Part shown: piece by piece, positions 1 through 13,372 of the stretch
How the letters are laid out: each line of letters opens with the position of its first letter
Position numbering within the stretch: position 1 is the first letter of the stretch
NCBI GenBank assembly: GCA_002751075.1
Contig: NAOQ01000430.1
Span: 27,423 to 66,104, forward strand
Source of the DNA: Ichthyophonus hoferi
Taxonomy: Eukaryota; Opisthokonta; Ichthyosporea; Ichthyophonida; Ichthyophonidae
Reading direction: 5' to 3'
DNA length: 38,682 nt
Program-made: the position numbers and the translations under genes
The notes under the pieces: model-generated
What the model saw: the letters and a program-made list of their open reading frames with translations, nothing else
Databases searched by the model: none
Told to the model about the DNA's origin: nothing

Positions 1-181
1 CATTTGTCTTTAGTTAGTTTTGCCCTTTTAATATACTTCCTCTCCATTAATAGATAGCCATTTACGATATCTTTTTTCTCATACTTTCTTTTGATTTTTC
101 ATGTTGCCCATCCTTCTATATACGCCCTACCTATTTGTTTCTGCTAAATGATCATATATATGTATCTATCCCCTATTATAG

Positions 182-1770
182 GTAGTACAGACGAGATAGT
201 GGAGGAACTAAGAGGTGACAATGCGCAAATGCATGACGACCGTTCGCATTTAGAAGAGCAGCTATTGGCCCTACAGGAGCACATGACTAGTATCAGTATG
301 ACGGTGGGTAGAGATAGGGGTGGGGATACAGGCTTATATATATATGCGATATACATGTGTGCAGTTTGGTATATATGTGTGTTGGTATGTATCTATGTAT
401 CTATTCATTTATGTCTATGTGTATATATATGTATATTTGTGTTTTTTTGTGCTGATTATACTGGATGATTGGCAATATACCTATCTTACATCTTATCCTA
501 TCCATGGGAATATAGACTGTTAGTTATTACAATGGATCCCGTACAGAGAGATATTTGATTAGAGAATAGGCTATATATATATGGTTAATGTGTGCATATA
601 TATATCTCTCCCTTTAACAGTATATTGTTCTTTCACGTGGACAGGTAGCCGAGCATCAAGAGATTGCAGAAATTAGTAAAGCACGAGCTATTGAGTGTCA
701 GGAGGACTTGGATTATACCAAACTACAGAATGAAATATTACATCAGAAGGTATGTGGTTTGTATATATATATATCTGTATCTCTTATATGGTTATGTGAT
801 AAGCATACTTTGTTGCCAGGCGGTTCATCCAATTATATCTTACGTAGGATTATCTCTCACTTGCTCTCATTAGCAGATAGTTCATTGGTCTCACTTCATA
901 TCACATGCTTTTGCTTTCTCTCTTTTTCTTTCTTTCTCTCTCTTTCTCTTTCTCTCATTTTCTCTTTCTTTCTCTTTTTCCTTCTCTTCAGATTCGTAAA
1001 CTTAGAGGACAAGTAAACGAGACTGAGGACCGTGTGAGGGATGCTATAGCTGCCCACAATGTATCAGCCACTACCTCAACCAGTCAGGGCAACACTGGCA
1101 GTGCCACCCCAGGACCGGTAAATTACCTCTAAACCTTGACTAAATGGATGAATATTTGACTAATATGCATCAATGTATATATATAATGGTGTGTGTAAAT
1201 GCCTGGCTTAGATCTTATTACTATTACCATTAGTACTATTACTATTATTGTTGTTGCTATTATTCTGATTATTATTATTGTTATTGTTATTGTTACTCTT
1301 ATAGTGATTATTTGTAATACTACTGGTTAATATTTGTTGTTTCCTATTTTAATCTCAGTATATCTATAGTATTATACGCAACTTTGTATGTATATATACA
1401 TATATACTTACGTCTTATTCTTATTGACTGGCCTATATAACCCTACCATTTGATTGGTTAACAGTTATTCACGTAACGTATTCCTCTGAGCCACCCAATC
1501 ATAAGTGATAAATTCATTGATCTGTGACATAATATATGTACGCACGCCATTATGACATGTAGTTTAATCTTATATTGCAATCAGGAAGGGAACGAATTGC
1601 AACAGCAATTGGATGAGGCACTTAAGATCTCACAAGGTCGATTAAAAGAGATTGAACAATTAAGGGAGGAACGAGTCAAGGATAGAATTGAATTAGACAG
1701 GTTACACTCTATATGTATTGCCCCTGTGGAGTCCCCTCAGTACAAAATACTACAGACACAGGTATATACG

Positions 1771-1801
<31 letters not shown>

Positions 1802-4800
1802 TGGTTGGGCACACACAAAATACTAATGTATGTATGTAGTTATGGATGTATATATGCATACGTGAATGTCTGTATGTGAGTGAATGTTATATATATATAT
1901 ATATATATATATATGTTTTTTATGTACTCATAACATATGTCATTTATTTATTGAAAGGGTGTCTATCAGTGTCTTTTAGAAATCATAAAGTTTGTAGTAT
2001 ATATATATTATAAGTGTGTGGATGGGTCCTTATAAATAGGGTGGTTGTGTGGTATGAGTGGCTATTAAAATCCAGGATAAGCAGTGTTATGGCTAAGTTC
2101 TGTGATTAGTGAATAATTTATTCACCAGGATTAGCTCATATGAGTATATATATATGCATGTCACTGACTCTCTCTAATTTTCTCCTACATTTTAATCTCC
2201 CCGTTGTCGCATTATCTATCTTTGTCCAGCCCCTTATTCATTCATAACACTAATTACTGGTTACGTATATGAATAATTATTCTGTGATACCTATATATAT
2301 ATATCCTAACACATGTATATGCACACATACACACACAACAATAACCGCTTTTCTATTGACCCCCACAGTATGCCCTATGTCTACGTGAACTGCAAGAGGT
2401 AAAGGCTAGCTTAGAAACTGCACAGAAGGATCTGAGTACCGCCTTGTTAAGTCGTAGAACTGAGCTGGAGCATCTGGAGGTAGGACTAAAAGGGTGTATA
2501 TCTGTTTGATTGGTTGATTAGTACTCCCAATAGATATCATACATACATATATATGTGTATACGTACATGTGTATGTCTGGGTGGACGGTGTGACATGGAT
2601 TGGTCCACATACTTTACAATATGCAAAGATATATATAACATACCGTATACCATATCCCATATACCATATACCATCCATATGCCATCTATAAAACATATAG
2701 CATATAATATATAACATACATCATAGATCATATAATAGGTAGCATTTCCCTTCTACCTATCCTTTACACACTTTTCTATATACCCTTATGTAAGGTACCG
2801 CTATATGAGAGGAGCTGATTGGATGAAAGAAATAAAAATTCATAATTTTTCTTGCAAATATGTGATAGTTTTGCCCTTATTTTTAGAATTTTTACTTTTT
2901 GGAAAAAGGGACAAAGACGATACCTAACGTTGTACAATGATGATGCTATTATGATGCTATTATGATGCTATTATGATGCTAATATGATGCTGCAAAGATG
3001 TGGTAATGAGATTCATGCTAACTAAGATCTTAAGTGCCAATAAAACAATTTCAGCAATTTTGTGTGATCTAGGTGTAATTCTTTACCAAAAAAAAAACTT
3101 ACCATGACATGATGTACATTAATTAACACTCCTCCAAAGTATATATTTTTAAAGTTAAGATAAGATTGTTTTGTTTGGTTGTTGTCTATTATATAAGATT
3201 GACCCGCCAAAGGCAAACGATTGGTTCCCTGTGAAGGTGGTAATCGTCCCTACGTGATCAGTATTGGTGTAATATAGTAATAAGGTAGTTATTCTACCCC
3301 CAATCTTGCAATTTTCATTGATCACCTCATGCTGACCTCATGGCCCCCTAGAGCAGCGACAGGGAATTTAAAACAAGAATGGAAGAAGAGTTGAGACAGG
3401 CGGAGAGCAGGTTAGTAAAGAGAGAGATACAAGGGTGGGTTAGAAGGACCAATATGAATATCTCTAAGTAAATATATACTTTAGGAAGGAAAATACATAA
3501 AACTATATATAGCTATGGTACCTATGTTTTGTTCGATGTTGTTTTCACCCATTGCTTTCTCTTTCTCTTTTTCTTTCTCTTTCTTTCTTTCCTTTCCCTA
3601 ATATACCCATTCTTTTGACAGCTTTCTCCTGTCTTGTATTAATTTCCAGTAATGCTTTATTAGCCAATCAATGCTTTGTCGCCATTACTAAATATGGTCT
3701 AATCTCCGATTTAAAATGGTAGTATGCCATACAACCCTGCTATCCAATTGTCTTATACTTAGAATTTTTCTAACTCCAAAATACTTTTTTTAAAAACAAA
3801 CTAAAATAGAACAATACACTACATTGGTTTGCTTTTTGCGCCTTTTATCTTACTTATATATATTCATTAGTGGACCTGTACAAAGCTGCCACTCTCATAT
3901 GAGGTAATGGTGCGTGTGTTGCCATGATGACTAATAACCAATTAATGTCTATGAACCAGAGCGTTGTTACTAATGAACGAGCGGGATAGTCTGCAATTAC
4001 AACTTGAGAAACAACCTGCTGGGCCACACCAGGATGGGTTGATGACGGAAATGAGGCAGTTAATTATTGACTTGCAGGTATGTTTATATATATATATATA
4101 TAGTTGCGTGGATGTATATATAGATATAGGTATACATGTATGGGTTAACAATAATTTATATAGGATACTTGGAGGACAACACAACACTACCACAGGGGCA
4201 TGGGATATATATAGTATATAGCATTGCATTGACCAGAAGTAGTTGTAGTTATAGGATATTATGATGTTTACTGGGCTTTCCGTCATGATATATGCGTATA
4301 TGTACTATTTGTTTTTATCTATGTACTTGTTGATACATAGCCGTTGTATAGCGAATATTGTGTCTGGATGGACAGAGACTATATATGTTTATAGGTATGT
4401 AAGTGTATTATTGTATGTGTATGTAAACTCCAATCTAGTGGCCTCTTTGACTGAATGCCTTACACTTACCATATATATATATACATGTATTCAGAATCAC
4501 AACTCGCGTCAAAAGAAAGAGATTCGCCGTTACAAACAAAAGAACGAAGAGCTAAGGGCCAAGGGGGAGGCGGTAGGTACCTTGTTTATGGTTATGTAAA
4601 TTATAGCTATGTTATATTGTAGTTATGTTATATTTTGATGAAGATACAGAGGTACATAGGGTAGGTAGTACATAATATAGGGTAGGTAGTACATAATATA
4701 GGGTAGTATATAGGTTAGGTGGATATTGATTTAGAGGAATGCACGTGGCATCCCTGTCCAGAACCCTTTGATTAAAGAAATATTATGGGGTCTGTTGCCA

Positions 4801-7800
4801 TGCTCATGATTGGTGTAGACGGCGTTTTATATCCTGCATATGTATGCGTGTATGTATGTATGTATTACCCTTACCTTGTCTCACTCTAAATCATCTCCTA
4901 TCATCTTATATTATATCATCTTACTGTTTATTCCATTCTAACCTATCCTACCCTACTCTATCCTGTGCTACCCTATCCTATCCTCTCTTACCCTATTCGA
5001 CCCTATTCTATCCTATCCTACCCTATCCTACCCTACCGTAGACGGCATTCAGTACCGAAGAAGGGTCCACAGGAGAAGCTTGTGAAACAAGCCGTCGTAC
5101 CAGTCAGGAAGGGACTGAATTGCAAGGAGACCTAAAGGATGCCCTGAAGTAAGTACGGTGGTAGTATAGTATAGTATAGTATAGTATAGTATAGTATAGT
5201 ATAGTATAGTATAGTATAGTATAGTATAGTATGGGTCATAATGACCCTTTGTCTGATTATTACGTTGACATCATAATGTTTCTTTTTGCTTCCTTTTTCT
5301 ATTCCTTTGTAATGCATTAATTTGTCATGTGATAATATCATTTGAATGTGTGACCGGTCCACACGGGGTCAATCTATTTTATATATTGTAGTTTCCGTTA
5401 CTGTGCATATTTTATATAGTCTCTCTATCTCTCTCTATTTGTTCCTGTTTTTCTCTTATTATGATATTTTCTTTTCTTTTTTTGTCTTTTCCTAATTGTA
5501 ATATTTTGCGACATTTATTGTTGTTTTATATAATCCCCGCCTATAGCAGTATGACGTGACTAGGATAAAGGGTTATGTGTCTAGCTGGTTGATTATTTCA
5601 ATTTTTACAATCGACTATGATCTTTCTCTTGCCTTTGTTGTCTATAGTGTTTTATTAGTGGTTCCTTTTTAAGCCCATCTTATTCCCATCTCTATTCTAT
5701 TGTGTCTTTGTTTCTCTATTTTTCTGTGCTTCATCCTCTTTTCCACTTTTTTCTTGCTTCTTTCTGCTTGTACTCATTACCATGTATGATATATATCTGT
5801 TTATTATCGTTGATAGAATACTATTATCCCTTTGACTACTTCTCTGTGTACTCTAACCGGAACTATATTTGACATTATAGCAATTTAAGAATATGTATTA
5901 ATGATAGTAGTTGTAGATAAACTATAAATGATAAGAATAGGCAAACAGACAATTAATAAGATAAAAAACAAAAAAAAAGAAGTTTAAAGTGTTGGTTGTA
6001 CTATATATACGAGCCAACAAAATTTATTTCTTTTGGTGGGGTCCAATAGGAAAGCAGAGCATGAGAAGAGAGACCTACTCAATCAAATTGAAGCACTCAA
6101 GAAGGAGGTCCGATCGCCCAGGGCCCCTAACCTGGTAATGGTCAATCCCCTCCTTTCTATATATAGACATATATTCCCTTGGCGATTGGTACCTATAACC
6201 AATCACTCACTCTCCTTTTCCTTCTCTCTTCTCTTATTGCCATTCTCGGTATGATCCCAGCTCTAGTGTATGATCTATTATATTATAGTGTGTCCTTGAA
6301 GGCCTATACTTGCTTCTTGCTTCTAATAATTGCATTCTATGCTATATATATATATATATACGTTGAATGAGCATTTATGAGTGCTACACGGTAAGGCCAT
6401 GTAGGCATTTTGAAGGATGGTATGGTAATGTTTGGTTATATTATATTATATTATATTGTATTATATTATCTTTCTATGGTAATATACGATGTCATAGGCA
6501 CACAACTAGTGTTAATAGCGACTGATGAATGAATATAACAACATGCCAACAGTATGTCAAAGTCTTTTGTACCTTTAATAGAATGGGCAAGAGGTTGTCA
6601 TATGTTGTTTTTATGTCTGATTAATCAATAAAATATGTTTGGTCAGTATATCTCAACCTTAGTGGCTTATTATATCCATTATGGGAGATTGTATCGTCAT
6701 AGTAATACCACAACACAAGCATATATATATATATATATATAGTTTCCTTAAAAGATTAAAGAATATAATGTATGATATAGCTGACCCACGGGCCACAACG
6801 GCCCACGAACCTTTATGGTATGGCCCGTTATATATTAGTAACCAGGCAAGATGTAGAAGTCGATGCAGTATATTAACTAGTAGTGAAAGAACACGTGCAT
6901 GCATAAACAATGGCTCTTATAGTTGACTCTTTACTCGCTTTATATTTCCATATATTCTGTTTCTCTCTTTCTCTCTTTTCCTTCTTTGTCCTTCTCATGT
7001 TCTCGATCTATCTTATCTGTCTCCTCTTCCTTCCTCTATCCAGGCTACAACCAACGAAAAGAAATTGCAAGAAGAAGTAGCGAGGTTAAGAGATAGGCTG
7101 AGAGGAATAGGAAAGACACAGGAGGGAGGCGATAGGAAACTGGAACAATCTATTAGTGAACTTCAGTCTAGACTGCAGTCAAAGGATCAGGTACGAGCTA
7201 GGATAACGCTGTTTATCTCACTCTTCTCTGTTTGTCTCATCCAATGCCTGAGTGGCGATATAGTATTATCCAACCGGCAATAATCATAAGGATTGAAAGT
7301 TATACTATTGGTTAGAAATAACCTATCATTTGGTATGTTTTAGCCAATAAATAATAAATAATATACTTTTAATTAATTAGCAATGAAATATCAGGGTTGA
7401 AAATAGTACTAAACAATATGAGCAAAAAATAATGATAAACAGTCAATAGATAGGCGACCTAATCCTATCATCTTGGAGCTACACTGTGTATTTGCATTAA
7501 AACCTACGTAACATTATACAAATATGCACACCAATCTCTTCCCAGTATTATACTTTTGTGATATGTTCTATATATATATATATATATATATATCTACCTC
7601 TTTTTTTCTTTCTCTTTCTCCTTTCCTATACACGTGTTTGTTTACCTTCCCTCCCCCTCTCTCTTTAAACTCAATAAAACTTGAAACTAGAAAACTGACC
7701 AATCCAATACTTGATGGATATATTATATATTATGCATTCATGTTAACCCATACGGATTCCTTTTAAGAAAGTGGAAATACATTCTACTGGACATTAATCA

Positions 7801-10800
7801 TGCCAGATATTAGACGATTGTGACCAAATGTGGATAATCTTTGGGTATTCTAACTAGGTAGTTGTTTTTTTTTTTTTAGTTTCAAATTCTGCAACTAATT
7901 GAGCAAGCCTATCACAGGAAGAGGCAGCACTGGTATCAGAGATGGAGGTCATTGGTAGTGCATATGAGGCCATGCAGGAGCAGAACGCTAGACTGCAAGT
8001 ACAGCTACAGCAGAAGGAAGATGCTAACTTCCATCTTATGTCACAGGTGGGGTACATGGTTCTATATTTATGCATGATGTATGCGTTTAGGTATGTATAT
8101 AGGTGTATATGTATATATGTATAGGCCATAAAAAGTATGGGAAGGATATGTAGGTAGATGTTATGTTGGTGTTGTATTTGTGTATCTATATGCAATACAG
8201 TACATGTATCATTCTCTCCCTTGCCTATCTACATGCCCAAATACTTGCATTATATAACAAGGACATTGTGTTTACTTATATTCACTGAATAAATACACTC
8301 TAGATTCATAATAAAACATGACTTTAAACCACTAAGATATTTTAAGGTTGCTTGATTTTATTCCTATTGGTTCACTTTTTTACCTTTTTATAATTTATAT
8401 GAAAGCTCTATGAACAACCTCGGGAATATATCTCGAATATATTAGCGATAAAAGGCAAAATTAACAATCCAATAAAATCTTTTTGTTATTTTATTACAGC
8501 AAATCAAGTCCAATCAAGTGCATCAACTTCTTAAAGAGGAGAGAGAGAGTTTAGAAGCCAAGGTCACTGGGGTACAGGTACAGGATCTGTGTAATATGTT
8601 ACACTATGTTGTATATATAGTATAATATAGTGTAGTATAGTATAGTATAGCTGGGTATAATATATTATAATATAGTATAATATGGTATAGTATAATCTAG
8701 TATCGTATAGTATAGTATAGTATATTATAATATAATAACCTATATATTATGATACTTGACTGACTAGTTTGACTTGTATTGTTAATATACTCATGTAATG
8801 AAAGGACTTGGTGTCTATATATGGCTGTGCTAAAAGGGTATGCTCCTACTTGATTGGATCTAAGTAAATTGGGTAATTAAGTCAAATCAATCCAATTGCA
8901 ATGTGTTGTTACTCCTTATTTTAAAATTATAAAGGTGTGACGCAATTGCTAGGCTAAATACTTTATTCAATGAGAACAGATTAAAGTTGAATTGTATATA
9001 ATAATTCAGTAAACCGGGACTATGTTTTGAGTTCAACTGTATACATACTGGGATTGGACGGACTTATAAATAAAAAGTGTGTTATTTGATTGGTTTAAGG
9101 TCACTTAAGCAAGTTATTGATTGGGTCATCGCACCTAAGTGCAATTATTATAGGCAATAGCTAACAGTTGATTCTTCCACAGAGTCTTTATGACACCACG
9201 GCCAACACATTGCATAAAATGGAAGAGAAGGAAAGAAACCTTCGCGAACAATTGGTAAGTTGAAATGGGCGTCAAAACACTAGCGTATAGGGTAATGCTT
9301 GTGTTATAGTGGCTTATACTATTCCACTATAATATACTTTGTTATATGTATATATAGTTACCTCGTTATTTCTTTCTTTATTGTTTGCTTGTATAATATA
9401 GTATTGATATAATCGTTGTGCGTAGAGGTATGCATGTGGTAAATTAATCAGGTAATAGAGTAAATACATATGTTGTAGCGTGTATGCTTTCTATTAACAC
9501 ATACCCTTTCTCTTGAGCGTTAATTAGTAGAACGGGATAGGGTGGTATAAACTAATGTTTGATCACTATTAAACGAGATTCATTAGATTTAGTTAGTAGT
9601 AGACCAATTGGTTTATACGGTTAGTTTATAAATTTTAGATTAGTTATATAGGCTAATAGCTCAGTGGAATGTCTAATAGAGAATAAGCTTTGGCCAGTGC
9701 TGAAATAGATCAATTTTAGCAAGCCAATGATTGCATGACTTTATTTCTTAACATGTTATATTATTTGTATTTGTTGATATTTTAATCGGCCCGCTTGTAG
9801 TCTAGTGATGTCTGTCTTTGATTGGTCCTGGCTTAGCATATTAATATTATTTTTTGAAATAAATATGGCTATGATCGGTTATTTCTTATTGGGCTTATTA
9901 TATAATATGACACTGCCCGATATTGATTGGCCCAAGGTACATAAATGATTCCAGTTTCCTATGGGCTTATCTATCTTTATCCAATCAGTGTGTGCTAGAG
10001 AAAGACCAATGGTTGAAGCAGCAGGCCCTAGATCTACATCGCAAGAAGGCGATCGAGGCAGCCCAAGATGCCAAGGAAAAAGGAATACAACTACAACGGA
10101 CCACCCAACAGGTTGAAGAGGTTAGTATATATATGTGACCTTGCGCCAATGATTATATTCAATTACGTTGTCTTGGTTACGGGGATGAAATGACTAGCAA
10201 TTGTGCATTTGATTTTCTACTTCTTTTTTTTGTAGTAGTAGTTTTTATTGTATACATATATATATACATATACTGGCATACATACATAACATACATAGAT
10301 ATATTACATACATTCATACATACATACACATTGCATATACTAGCCTATCTGGCTACCCAGGTAGTCATTACTATTATATTATGATCTCGTTCATTCTTAA
10401 GCAAAACAAATTTCCTGCCCTTCCTTTAATTGTACTTTAACTGCTCATTCATTTGCATGAGTTTTTGTTTTAGAGCTCCATCTCCGCAGCCTTTCAGATA
10501 TGCGCACGCTGATTAGTGGGTGACCTGATAAAAATCAGATAAAAATGAATATGTATGATTCATAGGTTAAAGTAAAGTAAAGGATAAGACAATTGGCTGA
10601 TAATAGTTGGATCAACTGATTATGAAATCTGTGACCTCTAACGTATGGCTAGGCCATACTGGTATGGTATTAATAGCCACCAATGGAAACATATATTAAT
10701 ATCTATTATAAAAGTATTACCCGCTCATGATTAGAACATTACTATTTATCGATGGCACCAATATAGTAAATATATATTCTCTATTGAGATTTTTATAATT

Positions 10801-12726
10801 TTTATATTTGAAATTATTAATTTTTAATTTTTAAATGCTTGCAACAAGTGATCTAACCTGCTGGGGGTTTAGATGTTGAAACTTCTTAATCAAAAGACCG
10901 AGGCCGCCGACAAAGATGCTCACGTGAGACGACGTCTGGAGGTAAGTAGTGGTGAAATATTACAGGCGGTCTTGGTTGCATGGATGTATATGTATATGTA
11001 TTTGTATGTGTAGGTGTATGTATATGTATGTATGTATATATCAAATCAATATAATTATTATAAATATGTCAATTTATTATTTGCCTGTTGATTGGCAGGG
11101 TTGGTCACACTGACATCATTGAAATCTTGGTCTATACCACAATATAAATATATATAGATGTGTGTTTAATAGCTTTAGTCCTGACTATGAGTGATTGTTA
11201 GTAAGTAGTTAATTTTAAAATACCTATGATGATGTGCAATTGGCAATTAATAATTAAGAATCAAAATCTTAGTGTTTATTGTAGCGTATCTGTGTAAGGC
11301 ATAAAGTTGATATTTCGCTATTCAATTTCCCTATTGATTTAATAAAAAACTAATGTTTGATTGCTTGGGACACTTCAGTAAGTCTTTCCTCTAACTAAGA
11401 CGCGTGTTACTTGTAAGTGATCTCATAGTTCATTGGGCTAGTAACTATTTGATGTTCTGATGGGAGTAATGTCATCAGGAGGATAAGCTGTCTATAGAAG
11501 CCAGACTAAAGATCGTTAATAGCTCCGAAGATGGGCCTAGCGCCTTGCTGGAGGAAGAAATAAGGCAGTATAAGGTGGGATGATATTACGTATAGATAGA
11601 GTTGCCCGTGTGTTATGTTTCACTACTATATAATTGACATGATGCAATGTAATGTAATACAATAAATACCTTATAATAAAATTAAATAGCATAGAATACA
11701 ATGCAGTATAGCACAATAAATTGTAATATAATATAATATATAAGCTGTTGTATAAACTGAACTACTATGTAAACTATTATGCATACTATCATACCTCGTT
11801 GATGGCCAGCTCATATGGAATATTCGTATATAGGTATGCGTAGAGCCATATATATTATTGATTTAAAATGATCTGTATATAATTTTATGTTATCTTATCT
11901 TATTTAGCATAACTTGTAGAGAAATATAAATATACTTCCAATGTTTAAATAATAATATCAATATATATGTATTTATGTGCAGCATATGATTGGTGGAGGT
12001 ACTGACATTAATTTAATAGGAAATGGTTAACTGCTCCCTGTGCAAGCGCCGTCGTAAGAATGGAGTCATCACCAAATGTTTTCATTCGTTCTGCCTGCAG
12101 TGTGTACAGGTAAGTGGTTTGCGTGATAATACTCGAATCGACTTGCCGGAGTTTTTGTGTTGTTTCCTTTTCAATCGAATTTCCCGTGCTTTGCTTGGAT
12201 AATCTATTGGGTTAAGGAGCTGCTCTATAAATCCACCATCTCGGATATTGTATTATTTGATATGATATGATATGATATAATGAGGTAATATGCATTATTG
12301 CATTGCATAGCGTACTATTGTATGCTGTAATGTAAGGTATTACTATAGGATCTCCCAAGATAGGTGGTGATATGAGATTTGAAAGGATGGTCATAGTTAG
12401 GGCTATGATTTAATATTTGATCGGATTATATTATGATATAATCCGACATGGTATGGTATTAAATTTAAAATGCTAGTCATGGTTGGGCCCATAATATAAT
12501 ATGTATTATAGAGCATGATATGCATAATATCACATATAATATAACTTTATAAAGTAAATGAAACCACTAACCAGCACCTTGTCCATGTGTGTTTCTTTTT
12601 CTATATATATCTCTCTCCTTTCTTTATTCGTTCTTTATACAGGAACGCTATGATAATCGCATGCGTAAATGTCCTACCTGCCTGGAGCCCTTTGGCCAAA
12701 ACGATATTCATCAAATTTACTTTTAA
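182..12726 (+). CDS. BRE1: BRE1/RNF20-type histone H2B E3 ubiquitin ligase, 5'-partial, 19 exons
   Basis: Family role (known): RING E3 that monoubiquitinates histone H2B with a RAD6-type E2 in the nucleus. Exons read here: 182-303, 645-749, 992-1117, 1585-1761, 2369-2479, 3352-3410, 3960-4077, 4495-4572, 5042-5148, 6050-6134, 7044-7190, 7918-8046, 8500-8577, 9183-9254, 9989-10120, 10873-10941, 11479-11574, 12020-12109, 12643-12726. All junctions are GT-AG and the frame stays open to TAA, giving about 660 codons. The N-terminal ~300 residues of a typical ~950-1000 aa family member are upstream of the window. Almost all of it is heptad-rich coiled coil. Diagnostic matches recalled from human RNF20 include AGP-x-REMRxLI-like (exon 7), NHN...RYK (exon 8), [12 protein letters not shown] and [10 protein letters not shown] (exon 12), [13 protein letters not shown] (exon 13), MEEKERNL (exon 14), RKKAIEAAQ (exon 15), then the RING. 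The exact 5' edge of the first exon is uncertain: AG acceptors at 181 and 190 both fit. Confidence 0.95.
2941..2991. repeat. 11-bp tandem repeat in BRE1 intron 5
   Basis: The unit TGATGCTATTA is repeated about four and a half times with one substitution in the last copies. It lies inside the 872-bp intron between BRE1 exons 5 and 6. Confidence 0.85.
4659..4707. repeat. 21-bp tandem repeat in BRE1 intron 8
   Basis: Two perfect copies of a 21-bp unit beginning GGGTAGGTAGTAC, followed by a partial third copy. Confidence 0.85.
4925..5039. repeat. CCTAT/CCCTA five-base repeat acting as the 3' splice tract of BRE1 intron 8
   Basis: An imperfect pyrimidine-rich five-base repeat (CCTAT, CCCTA, CTCTA variants) runs directly into CCGTAG, the acceptor of exon 9 at 5042. 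It occupies the place of the polypyrimidine tract. Confidence 0.85.
5161..5231. repeat. AGTAT five-base microsatellite at the start of BRE1 intron 9
   Basis: About 14 uninterrupted copies of AGTAT begin about 12 bases after the GTAAGT donor at 5149. Exon 9 is therefore flanked on both sides by five-base repeats. Confidence 0.92.
8620..8740. repeat. Degenerate TAGTA-type repeat in BRE1 intron 13
   Basis: Imperfect runs of TAGTA, TATAA and related five-base units lie 40-160 bases after the exon 13 donor. Confidence 0.7.
12020..12109 (+). CDS. BRE1: BRE1 exon 18: first half of the C3HC4 RING finger
   Basis: The exon encodes C-SL-C, then 11 residues, then [10 protein letters not shown], supplying the first six zinc ligands (C, C, C, H, C, C). 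It is preceded by a TAATAG acceptor and followed by the strong donor GTAAGT. The next exon, 12643-12726, completes the domain with KCPTCLEPF and ends in NDIHQIYF and TAA, equivalent to the ANDFHRIYIG tail of animal RNF20. All eight ligands are present with normal spacing, so the RING should fold and bind an E2. Confidence 0.96.
12258..12278. repeat. TGATA five-base repeat in BRE1 intron 18
   Basis: About four copies of TGATA lie between the two RING exons. Confidence 0.7.
12643..12726 (+). CDS. BRE1: BRE1 terminal exon: second half of RING and stop
   Basis: Acceptor TTTATACAG, then [13 protein letters not shown] (last two zinc ligands), [14 protein letters not shown] and TAA. Phase 0 joins exactly to the previous exon. 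The last few codons are repeated beyond the assembly gap (from 13232) as part of a 141-bp duplication; that copy should not be annotated as coding. Confidence 0.95.
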   Translation, partial: ERYDNRMRKCPTCLEPFGQNDIHQIYF

Positions 12727-13372
12727 TTTATCTTATATTTTCCTGTATTATATTATTGGCCTGTTATTGGATTTTATTTAGTTTTATTGGTTCTTTCTTA
12801 TTTCAAACTGCTATGTGTTTGCACATTTTAGGTATATGCTCTACGTATATATANNNNNNNNNNNNNNNNNNNNNNNNNNNNNNNNNNNNNNNNNNNNNNN
12901 NNNNNNNNNNNNNNNNNNNNNNNNNNNNNNNNNNNNNNNNNNNNNNNNNNNNNNNNNNNNNNNNNNNNNNNNNNNNNNNNNNNNNNNNNNNNNNNNNNNN
13001 NNNNNNNNNNNNNNNNNNNNNNNNNNNNNNNNNNNNNNNNNNNNNNNNNNNNNNNNNNNNNNNNNNNNNNNNNNNNNNNNNNNNNNNNNNNNNNNNNNNN
13101 NNNNNNNNNNNNNNNNNNNNNNNNNNNNNNNNNNNNNNNNNNNNNNNNNNNNNNNNNNNNNNNNNNNNNNNNNNNNNNNNNNNNNNNNNNNNNNNNNNNN
13201 NNNNNNNNNNNNNNNNNNNNNNNNNNNTCAGAAATTTACTTTTAATTTATCTTATATTTTCCTGTATTATATTATTGGCCTGTTATTGGATTTTATTTAG
13301 TTTTATTGGTTCTTTCTTATTTCAAACTGCTATGTGTTTGCACATTTTAGGTATATGCTCTACGTATATATA
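12713..13372. repeat. 141-bp direct duplication flanking gap 1
   Basis: Copies at 12713-12853 and 13232-13372 match base for base, from the last BRE1 codons into the 3' untranslated region, and end in TATATATA. Confidence 0.95.
12854..13227. other. Assembly gap (374 N)
   Basis: The 141 bases before the gap (12713-12853) are identical to those after it (13232-13372), offset 519. The true sequence probably continues with no gap or with a tandem duplication. Any reading frame bridging the Ns is artificial. Confidence 0.97.

Noticed and set aside
2406-2731. Minus-strand frames over BRE1 exon 5
   Set aside because: Shadow of the real plus-strand exon plus a CATAT-type repeat.
7854-8195. 113-codon minus-strand frame
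   Set aside because: Antisense shadow of conserved BRE1 exon 12.
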